A stretch of DNA of 64,000 nt from Atrina japonica (Eukaryota; Mollusca; Bivalvia; Pterioida; Pinnidae): contig BROG01000249.1 in assembly GCA_030159075.1 (NCBI GenBank), positions 837,001-901,000 of the forward strand. The letters run 5' to 3'. Positions 22,001 to 35,912 of this stretch are shown here, one piece after another; position 1 is the first letter of the stretch; each line of letters begins with the position of its first letter. Both the position numbers and the translations under genes were made by a program. The notes below the pieces were generated by a model that was given only the letters and a program-made list of their open reading frames with translations, made no database searches and had not been told where the DNA came from.

Positions 22001-24505
22001 TATATATTTGACCCTATCATTAATGTTTTCAAATATTTAGATCTTATGGATAGTTCTATATCATACCATACATATCTACAGTGACTTGATATTTGAACTT
22101 CAAAGCGACACACAATGATGATTTTTGTCCCATGACATATAAACAAGAATATCATAAAATGTATGTTCAAATACATTGTCAAACACGTGAAAGTTATAAA
22201 AGATCTTAAATTCTTTTCCAAGTTATTGCATGGACCCTGAAGTCCACACAGAAAATGTATAAGCGAGTTGAAACTGGATTATATGGGGAAAAGTCAGCTT
22301 ACGCATGCACGGGAGATACTAAAGACCGGATTTTGTCCGAATATGTCCTGACTAAGTTTTATGTTCATTTAACAGGAAAATAGTATAATAAAGTTTTGAT
22401 TTATTAAACTTCAGGATATAAGCTACACTACGCATATGACTAATTGTCATATTTTTTTTACTGTTTAAAGTCCCACTAGCTAAGATAACACTATGGAGCT
22501 TTGTTTAAGTAATAATGTATGCTTGATATAGCCTAAAGATTTATAAGTTCTTTCCATGTGTTGATTTGGTGATGGGTAAAACAAATGTGAAAATAATAAA
22601 CAAAGTCAGTTGGGCCATACCGAGATACACGAGATACACGAGAAAGCCATGTGCATTATAAATATTAAGTTACATATCACAACGAAAATCCATAGACCTG
22701 CGTAATGTTTTGTTTTCATTCTAGTAGAATAAAATTTGTTTTAAATGTATCCAGTCTTTTTTTTTTAATTTATTAATTTTAATAATCTTTTTGAAAGAAC
22801 CGGGGATGAGGCACTAATATAGGCATTTACCTATAATGTTTATTTATGGTGTTGCTGGTTAACTCGTACACAAGGCAAGTCGGCACTTCGGAAATTATAT
22901 GCAAATAGGTATGGCAAACTGCCAGAGAATTTATTCCTTACTTTCTGTTAAAAAGAAAACAATCGGTATCTGTTATATAAAAAGTAGGGAATAAATTATG
23001 TGCACTCGATCGGTTGACTCCTTTTTACTGAATATTCTGTTTGGGTCTGCCGAACTTCTGACTCTAAAATCGACGCTCAATATGCTCAAGAAAATACAAA
23101 ATGCATTATAAATATTAACATTTCGGGTAGGCCTTGAAACCCTCGCAAGCCTCCCTATCTGCACATTTCGCTGTCGGGTCATACAAAATTATACATATTT
23201 CAAAGTTTCCTGTATCCGTCCTTGTTGTTGATTCATTCAGTAAAGCTGCAATAGAAGAATATAGAGACAGAACTTGATTGAGTACTCACTAGATGTCAGT
23301 TGATCAGTTTGAAATCAAACGCCAGAGTTACTGTACATGTACTTATAGTAGCGGTATTCTAATATTAGTGCTTTCACACTCAAGTCATTAGGCTAATTCA
23401 AGGACAGTGCTAAAATTTCTCAATTCTGTCATTCTGTATATATAACAAAGCGAATGAAATTAATTGCACGAATTCAAGATTGCGCTAATATGCCGATACC
23501 CCTTTTTAGCACTATGAATATGAGTGTGCTATACATACAGTATATGATTTTCCATTGGGTCAGAAGATTGTATTAACAGAAGTATCAACATAGATGCCAA
23601 ATGAATTGTTGCCTCAGAATGTACACTTGAAGGTTATATGTGCCCACATAAATAATATTTTCAGTCCTACATAAATCAAATATTTGTCACCCTATATAAA
23701 TAATAGATCTAACTCTGCATAAAATAGATTTCTGAAAAAAAATAGTTCTAAACAGATTGTGGGTTTTTTTTCTGTTGAATTTGAACTTTAAGGTTCAGAT
23801 CATATTCAAGGATGATTAAATTTTGTCATTAAAGGTCAAAACTAAAAAGATATTTCATATCCATTATATATCATTACAGCTTTTGCAATAAGACTTGTAA
23901 TGATTTTTGTGCATGTGTCAAGATTAAAAAAATGTTTTAAAACATATTTGTATTTCAACCTAGAATCTATTAAGTTTCTGTTTGAAACACATGCCTATGG
24001 TCCACATATTGCAGTCCTTTTATGAAGGACAGCAACTTAATTGTTTTATTAGAATTTAAGTTTTCCCGTACCTTAAAAAATCTGACTGTATTTCTGTATG
24101 CAATGACCTTTCAGATAAACTCTTTTGCCATATCAAATGTGCTTCATCATTCAGTCGGGGATCTCAGTCCTTAACACGCTTGGTCTATCTCTGCCCTTGA
24201 CACAATTGGCGTATGTTAAAGTCGGCTGATTTTTATGTGTTATATATTTACTTTTAAAACCATGTATTATGTAAAATATGTGTATATCAATGCTATTTTA
24301 AATACCTGAAGAAAATCGGATGAATATATGAATAAAAGTATCAGGTCACTAGAAGAAATTTTTTCAGTCTTTAATGTTACCCTGAAATGAATGCTAACAT
24401 TGCCAAAATCAAAACAATATAACTATAAAAACTATGTGTACCTCATGTTTTACAATTGTGTTGCCATGGCAGTTCATATGTGTCAAAAATGATGAAGGCG
24501 AGAAT
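22001..24505. other. Long AT-rich non-genic stretch
   Basis: No gene, array or transposon terminus was recognised. 'cgagatacacgagatacacg' at about 22,620 is a two-copy short repeat. Open frames at 22000-22221 and 22973-23182 on the minus strand are short and featureless. Confidence 0.45.
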
Positions 24506-24578
24506 GCAATAAGATGAGTTAAAAATGGGTCAAGATCAGCCGATATACCCGGCACGTGGACAATTTCAGAAACAAATG
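24506..24578. repeat. Dispersed repeat copy (pair with 1059-1131)
   Basis: Shares 'gatatacccggc' and 'ggacaatttcagaaaca' and the surrounding order with 1059-1131, in the same orientation. Confidence 0.6.
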
Positions 24579-24960
24579 ATTTGAAATGACGGAAAAGACC
24601 AACTTTGCCTGATTTAGGTATGGAATGATGATGCACGAAAATAAACGCAAAGGGTAATAAGAATAGAATATATATTAATTTCAAATAGCAGGTGGTTATT
24701 GGACACTCAGTAAAAAGTAGAAAAGGTTATATTTGCAATGCTCAGAGTAATGTTGGACAAAATAAAACTTATATCACAAGTTATGTTTGGCAAGATTGTT
24801 GCAAATATACACATACATTTGTTATTCTAACCACTAGATGGTCTTTTTGTGATATATATGAGATAAAATATTACATAAAATGGACATGTAAATTTTCACC
24901 TATGACAGCGCGTATTGCTGTAAGTGTCCAGAGCATGCAGGACTTTCATTTCTAATTTAT
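24579..24960. other. Spacer with a featureless open frame
   Basis: An 87-codon plus-strand frame (24692-24955) contains no motif, and its codon usage looks like background AT-rich DNA. It is not called as a gene. Confidence 0.35.
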
Positions 24961-26340
24961 GCCTAGTACTGGACAAAGGATCACTTGACCCTGATATTTA
25001 TAAATTCTCTAATGAACAGTAGTGGACAAAGGAACACTTGACACTCATATTTATAAATTCTCTAATGAACAGTAGTGGACAAAGGAACACTTGACCCTCA
25101 TATCTATAAATTCTCTAATGCATAGTACTGGACAAAAGGTCACTTCACCCTCATATTTATAAATTCTCTTTTGATTCGATTTGATTTTTTGTTTTACACC
25201 ATACTCAACAATCTTCCAGTCATATGATGGTGTCCAGTTTTTTTTTATTGGTGGAGGAGAAACCCTGGTTACCCGGGTAAAGACCACTGACCTTCCACAA
25301 GAAAACTGGCAAACTTTCCCACTTAATTTGAAATGACCCTAGCAGGATTCAAACCATATGTGAGAGGCCTTGTGATTTAAAGCGCAATGCTCTAACCAGT
25401 CGGCCACGGAGGCCCCAATATAAATTCTCTAATGAACAGTACTGGACAAAGGAACAATTAACCCTCATATTTATATATTCTCTAATGCCTAGTACTGGAC
25501 AAAGCAACACTTGACCCATAAAATGTATCTTAACACCTAGTACTGGACAAAGGAACACTTGCCCCTCATAATTTATTTAATGTCTAGTACTGGACAAACG
25601 ATTACTCGTCCCTCATAACCTATCTAATGCCTAGTACTGGACAAAGGAACACTTGCCCCTCATAATTTATTTAATGTCTAGTACTGGACAAACGATTACT
25701 CGTCCCTCATAACCTATCTAATGCCTAGTACTGGACAAAGGAACACTCGTCCCTCATAACCTATCTAATGCCTAGTACTGGACAAACGATTACTCAACCC
25801 TCATAACCTATCTAATGCCTAGTACTGGACAAACGATTACTCAACCCTCATAACCTATCTAATGCCTAGTACTGGACAAAGGAACACTTGCCCCTCATAA
25901 TTTATCTAATGCCTAGTACTGGACAAACGATTACTCATCCCTCATAACCTATCTAATGCCTAGTACTGGACAAAGGAACACTTGCCCCTCATAATTTATC
26001 TAATGCCTAGTACTGGACAAAGGAACACTTGAGCCTCATAATTTATCTAATGCCTAGTACTGGACAAACGAATACTCGCCCCTCATAACCTATCTAATGC
26101 CTAGTACTGCACAAAACAACACCTGCCCCCAAAAAATTGATTCAATGCCGCCGAGTACAACACAAAGGAACATAATTTATCTAGTGCCTAGTACAGGACA
26201 AAGGAACACTTGCCTCTCATAAATTATTTAATGCCTAGTACTGGACAAAGAAAATGCTTGTTCTTCATAATTTCTCTAATGCCTTTATTGGACAAAGTAA
26301 ATTTCCTAGCTATCTAATGTCTTGCACCGAACAAACAAAC
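24961..26340. repeat. 48-53 bp satellite interrupted by a SINE
   Basis: Units of 'tctaatgcctagtactggac' followed by 'aaaggaacacttgcccctca' and 'taatttat' (48 bp), with an older 53-bp form (aatgaacagtagtggacaaa) at the left. An alternating variant 'aaacgattactcatccctca' gives 96-bp dimers in the middle. Right-end units decay progressively from about 26,100. The SINE at 25170-25419 splits one unit. Confidence 0.92.
25170..25419 (-). mobile_element. tRNA-derived SINE, apparently full length, 11-bp TSD
   Basis: Read on the minus strand, it starts 'ggggcctccgtggccgac', with a pol III A box TGGCCGACTGG (25396-25406) and B box GGTTTGAATCC (25345-25355). A conserved central domain follows (ggaaggtcagtggt ... 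ctcctccaccaat), then an A/T-rich tail rich in 'aatcaaatcgaatc'. It is flanked by 'ataaattctct' at 25159-25169 and 25420-25430, an 11-bp target-site duplication within a satellite unit. The insertion postdates the array. The central domain recurs at 14.84, 37.0 and 41.2 kb. The partner LINE is unknown. Confidence 0.85.
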
Positions 26341-26575
26341 ACTTGTCCAATGAAATGCGAGGCCGCAGTTTTAAATTGCAGCTGAAAGACCTATCACTTT
26401 CACATTGTATGTCAAGCTGTTGGCAAAGGAACAGTCACTGTCATTCTTGAAAGTTATGACCCTGTACATGGAGTCAGACCATTCACTTGTTAAATGCTTT
26501 ATCACTAGTCCAACATATCAGGTCATTTTGTGTGACGGGATACAGATACTCACTACTCAAACAGTCAAACTCCAA
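26341..26575. other. Spacer between arrays
   Basis: Short non-repetitive stretch; no gene. Confidence 0.4.
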
Positions 26576-29500
26576 TATACTTCAACATGATAAAAGACAA
26601 AACCCCAATATATTACAACCTGATATACTACCAAACCCCAATATACTACAACCTGATAGACCACCAGACCCCAATATATTACAACCTGATAGACCACCAG
26701 ACCCCAATATATTACAACCTGATATACTACCAAACCCCAATATATTACAACCTGATATACTACCAAACCCCAATATACTACAACCTGATATACCACCAGA
26801 CCCCAATATACTACAACCTGATATACTACCAAACCCCAATATACTACAACCTGATATACTACCAAACCCCAATATACTACAACCTGATATACTACCAAAC
26901 CCCAATATACTACAACCTGATATACCACCAAACCCCAATATACTACAACCTGATATACTACCAAACCCCAATATACTACAACCTGATAGACCACCAAACC
27001 CCAATATACTACAACCTGATAGACCACCAGACCCCAATATACTACAACCTGATAGACCACCAAACCCCAATATACTACAACCTGATATACTACCAAACCC
27101 CAATATACTACAACCTGATATACTACCAAACCCCAATATACTACAACCTGATAGACTACCAAACCCCAATATACTACAACCTGATATACCACCAGACCCC
27201 AATATACTACAACCTGATATACTACCAAACCCAATATATTACTACCTGATATACTACCAAACCCCAATATATTACAACCTGATATACTACCAAACCCCAA
27301 TATATTACTACCTGATATACTACCAAACCCCAATAAACTACAACCTGATAGACCACCAGACCCCAATATACTACAACCTGATAGACTACCAAACCCCAAT
27401 ATACTACAACCTGATAGACCACCAGACCCCAATATACTACAACCTGATATACTACCAAACCCCAATATACTACAACCTGATAGACTACCAAACCCCAATA
27501 AACTACAACCTGATAGACCACCAGACCCCAATATACTACAACCTGATATACTACCAGACCCCAATATACTACAACCTGAAAGACCACCAAATTCCAATAT
27601 TACTACACCTGATAGACTACCAAACCCCAATAAACTAAACGACCACCAGACCCCAATATACTACAACCTGATAGACCACCAGACCCCAATATACTACAAC
27701 CTGATATACTACCAAACCCCAATATACTACAACCTGATAGACCACCAAACCCCAATATACTACAACCTGATATACTACCAAACCCCAATATACTACAACC
27801 TGATAGACCACCAGACCCCAATATACTACAACCTGATAGACCACCAGACCCCAATATACTACAACCTGATAGACTACCAAACCCCAATATACTACAACCT
27901 GATAGACTACCAAACCCCAATATACTACAACCTGATAGACCACCAGACCCCAATAAACTACAACCTGATATACTACCAAACCCCAATATACTACAACCTG
28001 ATATAGACAAACCCCAATATACTACAACCTGATATACTACAAACCCCATATATACAACCACCAACCCCAATATATACAAACAACTACCAGACCCCAATAT
28101 ACTACAACCTGAAAGACCACCAAATTCCAATATCCTACAGCCTTATATACTACCAAACCCCAATAAACTACAACCTGATAGACCACCAGACCCCAATATA
28201 CTACAACCTGATAGACCACCAGACCCCAATATACTACAACCTGATATACTACCAAACCCCAATATACTACAACCTGATATACTACCAAACCCCAATATAC
28301 TACAACCTGATATACCACCAAACCCCAATATACTACAACCTGATAGACCACCAGACCCCAATATACTACAACCTGATAGACCACCAGACCCCAATATACT
28401 ACAACCTGATAGACTACCAGACCCCAATATACTACAACCTGATAGACCACCAGACCCCAATATACTACCCCAATATACTACCAACCCCAATAGACTACAA
28501 CCTGATACCCACCAAATTCCAATATCCTACAGCCTTATATACTACCAAACCCCAATAAACTACAACCTGATAGACCACCAGACCCCAATATACTACAACC
28601 TGATAGACCACCAAACCCCAATATACTACAACCTGATATACTACCAAACCCCAATATACTACAACCTGATATACTACCAAACCCCAATATACTACAACCT
28701 GATATACTACCAGACCCCAATATACTACAACCTGATAGACCACCAGACCCCAATATACTACAACCTGATAGACCACCAGACCCCAATATACTACAACCTG
28801 ATATACTACCAAACCCCAATATACTACAACCTGATATACTACCAAACCCCAATATACTACAACCTGATATACTACCAAACCCCAATATACTACAACCTGA
28901 TATACTACCAAACCCCAATATACTACAACCTGATAGACCACCAGACCCCAATATACTATACTGATACAACCCCAATATAGACCAACCTGATAGACCACCA
29001 GACCCCAATATACTACAACCTGATAGACCACCAGACCCCAATAAACTACAACCTGATAGACCACCAGACCCCAATATACTACAACCTGATAGACCACCAA
29101 ACCCCAATATACTACAACCTGAAAGACCACCAGACCCCAATATCCTACAACCTGATAGACTACCAGACCCCAATATATACAACTGATAGACCACCAGACC
29201 CCAATATACTACAACCTGATAGACCACAGACCCAATATACTACAACCTGATAGACTACCAAACCCCAATATACTACAACCTGATAGACCACCCAAACCCC
29301 AATATACTACAACCTGATAGACCACCAGACCCCAATATACTACAACCTGATAGACCACCAGACCCCAATATATTACAACCTGATAGACCACCAGACCCCA
29401 ATATACTACAACCTGATAGACCACCAGACCCCAATATACTACAACCTGATAGACCACCAGACCCCAATATATTACAACCTGATAGACCACCAAACCCCAA

Positions 29501-32500
29501 TATACTACAACCTGATAGACCACCAGACCCCAATATACTACAACCTGATAGACCACCAGACCCCAATATATTACAACCTGATAGACCACCAGACCCCAAT
29601 ATACTACAACCTGATATACTACCAAACCCCAATATACTACAACCTGATAGACCACCAAATTCCAATATCCTACAGCCTTATATACTACCAAACCCCAATA
29701 AACTACAACCTGATATACTACCAAACCCCGATATACTACAACCTGATAGACCACCAGACCCCAATATACTATAACCTGATAGACCACCAGACCCCAATAT
29801 ACTACAACCTGATATACTACCAAACCCCAATATACTACAACCTAATAGACTACCTGACCCCAATATACTACAACCAATACTACCCCCAATATACTACAAC
29901 CTGATAGACCACCAGACCCCAATATACTACAACCTGATAGACCACCAGACCCCAATATATTACAACCTGATATACTACCAAACCCCAATATACTACAACC
30001 TGATAGACCACCAGACCCCAATATACTACAACCTGATAGACCACCAGACCCCAATATACTACAATACTACCAAACCCCAATATACTACAACCTGATAGAC
30101 CAAACAATATCCTACCCTTATATACTACCAAACCCAATAAACTACATCCATATACTACCAAACCCCAATATACTACAACCTGATAGACCACCAGATTCCA
30201 ATATACTACAACCTTATATACTACAAACCCCAATAAACTACAACCTGATATACTACCAAACCCCGATATACTACAACCTGATAGACCACCAGACCCCAAT
30301 ATACTACAACCTGATAGACCACCAGACCCCAATATACTACAACCTGATAGACCACCAGACCCCAATATATTACTACCTGATATACTACCAAACCCCAATA
30401 TACTACAACCTGATATACTACCAACCCTGATATACTACAACCTGATAGACCACCCCCCAATATATTACAACCTGATAGACCACCAACCCCAATATACTAC
30501 AACCTGATATACTACAAACCCCTGATACTACAACCTGATAGACCCCAAATTCCAATATCCTACAGCCTTATATACTACCAAACCCCAATAAACTACAAAC
30601 TGACAACCAGACCCCGATATACTACAACCTGATAACCACCAGACCCCAATACTACTACAACCTGATAGACCACTACCAAATACTACAACCAATAGACCAC
30701 CAGACCCCAATATATTACAACCTGATATACTACCAAACCCCAATATACTACAACCTGATAGACCACCAAACCCAATATACTACTGACACCAGACCCCAAT
30801 ATACTACAACCTGATATAGACAAACCCCAATATACTACAACCTGATAGACCACAAATTCCAATATCCTACAGACTTATACCAAACCCCAATATACTACAA
30901 CCTGATATACTACCAAACCCCGATATACTACAACTGATAGACCACCAATAGACCCCAATATACTATAACCTGATAGACCACCAGACCAATATACTAAACC
31001 TGATATACTACCAAAACCCCAATATACTACAACCTGATACCAACTACCATATACTACAATATATACTACCAAACCTGAATATACAACCTGATAACCACCC
31101 CAATATACTACAACCTGATAGACCAGAACCCCAATATATTACAACCTGATATACTACCAAACCCCAATATACTACAACCTGATAGATAGACCACAATAAA
31201 CTACAACCTGATATACCACCAGACCCCTGATATACTACAACACATATACTACCAAACCCCAATATACTACAACCTGATAGACCACCAAACCCCCATATAT
31301 CCTACAACCTTATATACTACCAAACCCCAATAACCCCAACCTGATATACTACCAACCCCAATATACTAGACCACCCAAGACCACCAAATATACTATCCTA
31401 CAACCTTATATAGACCTAACCCAAAAACCCACCTGATATACTACAAACCCTGATAGACAACCTGATACCACCAGACCCAATATACTACAACCTGATAGAC
31501 CACCAGACCCCAAATATATTACAATATACTAGACCAACCTGATTACAACCACCAGACCCCAGACCCCAATATACTACAACCTGATAGACCACCAGACCCC
31601 AATATACTACAACCTGATAGACCACCAAACCCAATATAACAACCTGATATACTACAAACCCTGATACTACAACCAAACCACCAGACCCCCAATATACTAC
31701 AACCTGATATACCACCAACCCCAATATACTACAATGATAGACCACCAGACCCCAATATATAGACCCACCAAACCAGACCCCAATATACTACAACCTGATA
31801 GACTACCAAACCCCAATATACTACAACCTGATAGACCACCAAACCCCAATATACTACAACCTGATATACTACCAAACCCCAATATACCCCATATACTTAC
31901 CAAACCCCAATATACAACCTGATAGACCACCAGACCCCAATATACTACAACCTGATAGACCACCAGACCCCAATATACTACAACCTGATAGACCACCAAA
32001 CCCCAATATACTACAACCTGATATACTACCAAACCCCAATATACTACAACCTGATAGACCACCAGACCCCAATATACTACAACCTGATAGACCACCAAAC
32101 CCCAATATACTACAACCTGATATACTACCAAACCCCAATATACTACAACCTGATAGACCACCAGACCCCAATATACTACACACCTGATAGACACCAGACC
32201 AAAATATACTACAACCTGATACTACAACCAATATACTACAACTGATAGAACCCCAATTCCAATATACTACAACCTTATATACTACCAAAACCCCAACTAT
32301 ACTACACAACCTGATATACTACCAAACCCCAATATACTACAACCTGATACCCACAATATTCCAATATACTACAGCCTTATATACTACCAAACCCCACCCT
32401 ACAACCTGATATACTACCAACCCCGATATATACAACCTGATAGACCACCAGACCCCAATATACTACAACCTGATAGACCACCAGACCCCAATATATTACA

Positions 32501-33322
32501 ACCTGATAGACCACCAACCCCAATATATTACAACTGATAGACCACCTGATAATATACTACAACCTGATAGACACCAGACCCCATATACTACAACCTGATA
32601 TAGACTACCAAACCCCAATATACTACAACCTGATATACACCCAAACCCCAATATACTACAACTGATAGACCACCAGACCCCAATATACTACAACCTGATA
32701 GACCCCCAGATATACTACAACCTGATATACTACCAGACCCCAATATATTACAACCTGATAGACCACCAGACCCCAATATACTACAACCTGATAGACCACC
32801 AAACCCCAATATATTACAACCTGATAGACCACCAGACCCCAATATACTACAACCTGATAGACCACCAGACCCCAATATACTACAACCTGATAGACCACCA
32901 AACCCCAATATACTACAACCTGATATACTACCAAACCCCAATATACTACAACCTGATATACTACCAAACCCCAATATACTACAACCTGATAGACCACCAG
33001 ACCCCAATATACTACAACCTGATAGACCACCAGACCCCAATATATTACAACCTGATAGACCACCAAACCCCAATATACTACAACCTGATATACTACCAAA
33101 CCCCAATATACTACAACCTGATATACTACCAAACCCCAATATACTACAACCTGATATACCACCAGACCCCAATATACTACAACCTGATAGACCACCAGAC
33201 CCCAATATACTACAACCTGAAAGACCACCAAATTCCAATATCCTACAGCCTTATATACTACCAAACCCCAATAAACTACAACCTGATATACTACCAAACC
33301 CCGATATACTATAACCTCATAT
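26576..33322. repeat. 6.7-kb satellite of 33-bp units with higher-order markers
   Basis: About 200 copies of 'ccccaatatactacaacctg' plus 'ata(g/t)ac(c/t)accaga'. Two positions (gac/tac and cca/cta, cagac/caaac) vary together, making R-type and Y-type monomers. A marker of two monomers (ccaaattccaatatcctaca, then 'gccttatatac' and 'ccccaataaactac') recurs near 28110, 28510, 29655, 30545, 30850, 32350 and 33225, defining blocks of about 0.3-1.1 kb. The plus strand is very G-poor. The 383-codon 11-residue-repeat frame and its shadows on both strands arise because 33 is a multiple of three. Monomers are clean at both ends and indel-ridden from about 30,050 to 32,720. Confidence 0.95.
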
Positions 33323-33339
33323 ACCAAGCTTACAATTTT

Positions 33340-34935
33340 CAGCTTTCATGAATTTTAATTGTGGCTAGTCAATTATTTCCCCTTTAAAGAATGAATAGGG
33401 GAAAAATTGGCTAGCCAAAAGTTTTCGTTTTCATAATCTAATAGGGGAAAGAATTGGATAGCCAAAAGTTCCACCCCCTTAATGATCAAATTGGGAGAAA
33501 GAATTGGATAGCCAAAAGTTCCACCCCTTAATGATCAAATTGTGGGAAGAAATTGGCTAGATTCACCCCTAGATATTTTATAAGGGGGAACAAGATATCT
33601 AATAACTTGGGTTAATTTAGAAATAAGATTTCACCAGTAAGTAAAAAGTTGCCATCTTTTTATAATAATGTGAAAGAATTGGCTAGCTAAAATTTTCCCC
33701 ATTGAAATTCTAATGATGGGAGGAAAAGAACTGGCTAGCCAAAAGTTTTTCCATTGTAAATCTAATAGGGTAGGGAGAAGAATTATCTAGCCAAAAGTTT
33801 TCCCATTGTAAATGTAATAGGGGAGAGGGAAGAATAAGCTAGCCAAAATTTTTCCCATTGAAAATCTAATAGGGGAGGGGAAAGAATTGGCTAGCCAAAA
33901 GTTTTCCCATTGTTAATCTAATGGGGAGGGGGAATAATTAACAAATCAAAAGATTTCCCTTTGCAAATCTAATAGGGGAGAGGAAAGAATTAGCTAGCCA
34001 AGTTTACCCATTGGAAATCTAATAGCTGAGGAGGAAGAATTAGCTAGCCAAAAGTTTTCCAATTGTAAATCTAATAGGGGAGGGGGAAGAATTAGCTAGC
34101 CAAAAGTTTTCCCATTGTAAATCTAATAGGGAAGGGGGAAGAATTAGATAGACAAAAGTTTTCCCATTGTAAATCTAATAGGGAAGGGGGAAGAATTAGA
34201 TAGACAAAAGTTTTCCCATTGTAAATCTAATAGGGAAGGGGGAAGAATTAGATAGACAAAAGTTTTCCCATTGTAAATCTAATAGGGAAGGGGGAAGAAT
34301 TAGATAGACAAAAGTTTTCCCATTGTAAATCTAATAAGGGAGGGGGAGAATTATCTATCCAAAAGTTTTCCCATTGTAAATCTAATAGGGGAGGGGGAAG
34401 AACTGGTTAGCCAAATGTTTTCCCATTGAAAATCTAATAGGGCAGGGGGAAGAATTAGCTAGACAAAATCTTGTAAATCTAATAGGGAAGGGGGAAGAAT
34501 TGGCTAGTTTTTCCATTGTAAATCTAATAGGGGGGGAAGAATTAGATAGACAAAAGTTTTCCCATCCTAATAGGGAAGGGGGAAGAATTAGCTAGACAAA
34601 AGTTTTCCCATTGTAAATCTAATAGCATTTAGCTAGACAAAAGTTCTCGATTTGTAAAATCTAATCAGGGGGAAGTTAGATAGACAAAAGTTTTTCATAT
34701 TGTAACTTTAATAGGGTATGGGGAAGAATTAGATAGACAAAAGTTTTACATTGTAAATCTAATAGGGACCCAAGAATTAGATATAAAAGTTTTCCCATTG
34801 TAAATCTAATCATATGAGAATTATCTACCAAACGTGTAAATATAAAGGGAGGGGGAAGAACTGGTTAGCCAAATGTTTTCCCATTGAAAATCTAATAGGG
34901 CAGGGGGATTGGCTAGCCAAAAGGGAACTTTCGAG
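33340..34935. repeat. 52-bp satellite, about 28 copies
   Basis: The unit is 'aaaagttttcccattgtaaa' 'tctaatagggaagggggaag' 'aattagatagac'. Left copies (33.35-33.6 kb) are diverged ('tggctagccaaaag', 'ccaccccttaatgatcaaat'); copies at 34.1-34.35 kb are nearly identical, marking the homogenised core. Copies from about 34,460 to 34,830 carry many short deletions. Confidence 0.92.
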
Positions 34936-35064
34936 TTATCCTGGATTACCGTTATGATCCTGCATTTATTCACGCCTTCTCGATTTGGTTCTTCATATGT
35001 TCTTTCAGTTTTCATATTTAACTTTGCATGTAAAGTTGGAAATATTTTTACTTTTTAACCCAGA

Positions 35065-35300
35065 CAGTATATATTGCATGATTATGTCATATGACACAAA
35101 CGTGATATAAAGCGAGACCCAATATTGCATGATTATGTCATATGACACAAACATGATATAAAGCGGGACCCAATATTGCATGATTATGTCATATGACACA
35201 AACATATAAAGCGAGACCCAATATTGCATGATTATGTCATATGACACAAACATGATATAAAGCGAGACCCAATATTACATGATTATGTTGTATGACATAA
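35065..35300. repeat. 51-bp minisatellite, 4-5 copies
   Basis: The unit includes 'atattgcatgattatgtcat' 'atgacacaaacatgatataa' 'agcgagaccca'. Each unit carries the 12-bp palindrome TGTCATATGACA. One copy lacks the 'tgata' after 'caaaca'. Confidence 0.92.
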
Positions 35301-35329
35301 AGAAATCTGTTTAGGGTAACTACATATTG

Positions 35330-35912
35330 CATCATATTAAAGACTCTATTATACATCAGAGGTATAGCATAGACCCTATTATACAACAGAAGTGTAGCAT
35401 AGACCCTATTATACATCAGAAGTGTAGCATAGACCCTATCATACATCAGAAGTGTAGCATAGACCCTATTATACATCAGAGGTGTAGCATAGAACCTATT
35501 ATACATCAGAGGTGTAGCATAGACCCTATTATACATCAGAGGTGTAGCATAGACCCTATTATACATCAGAGGTGTAGCATAGACCCTATTATACATCAGA
35601 GGTGTAGCATAGACCCTATTATACATCAGAGGTGTAGCATAGACCCTATTATACATCAGAGGTGTAGCATAGACCCTATTATACATCAGAAGTGTAGCAT
35701 AGACCCTATTATACATCAGAGGTGTAGCATAGACCCTATTATACATCAGAGGTGTAGCATAGACCCTATTATACATCAGAAGTGTAGCATAGACCCTATT
35801 ATACATCAGAGGTGTAGCATAGACCCTATTATACATCAGAAGTGTAGCATAGACCCTATTATACATCGGAAGTGTAGCATAGACCCTATTATACATCAGA
35901 AGTGTAGCATGT
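35330..35912. repeat. 30-bp satellite, about 19 near-identical copies
   Basis: The unit is 'cagaggtgtagcatagaccc' 'tattatacat'. Units differ mainly at one site (agaggtg versus agaagtg), so this is the most homogeneous array in the window and probably the youngest. A 198-codon plus-strand frame and a 219-codon minus-strand frame are period-30 artefacts. Confidence 0.96.

Noticed and set aside
26487..27638. 383-codon plus-strand frame of 11-residue repeats
   Set aside because: The 33-bp satellite has a period divisible by three and few stops, so several frames on both strands stay open; there is no start context, signal peptide or unique termini.
26576..33322. G-quadruplex array on the minus strand
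   Set aside because: GGGG occurs only once per 33 bases, too widely spaced for a standard intramolecular quadruplex.
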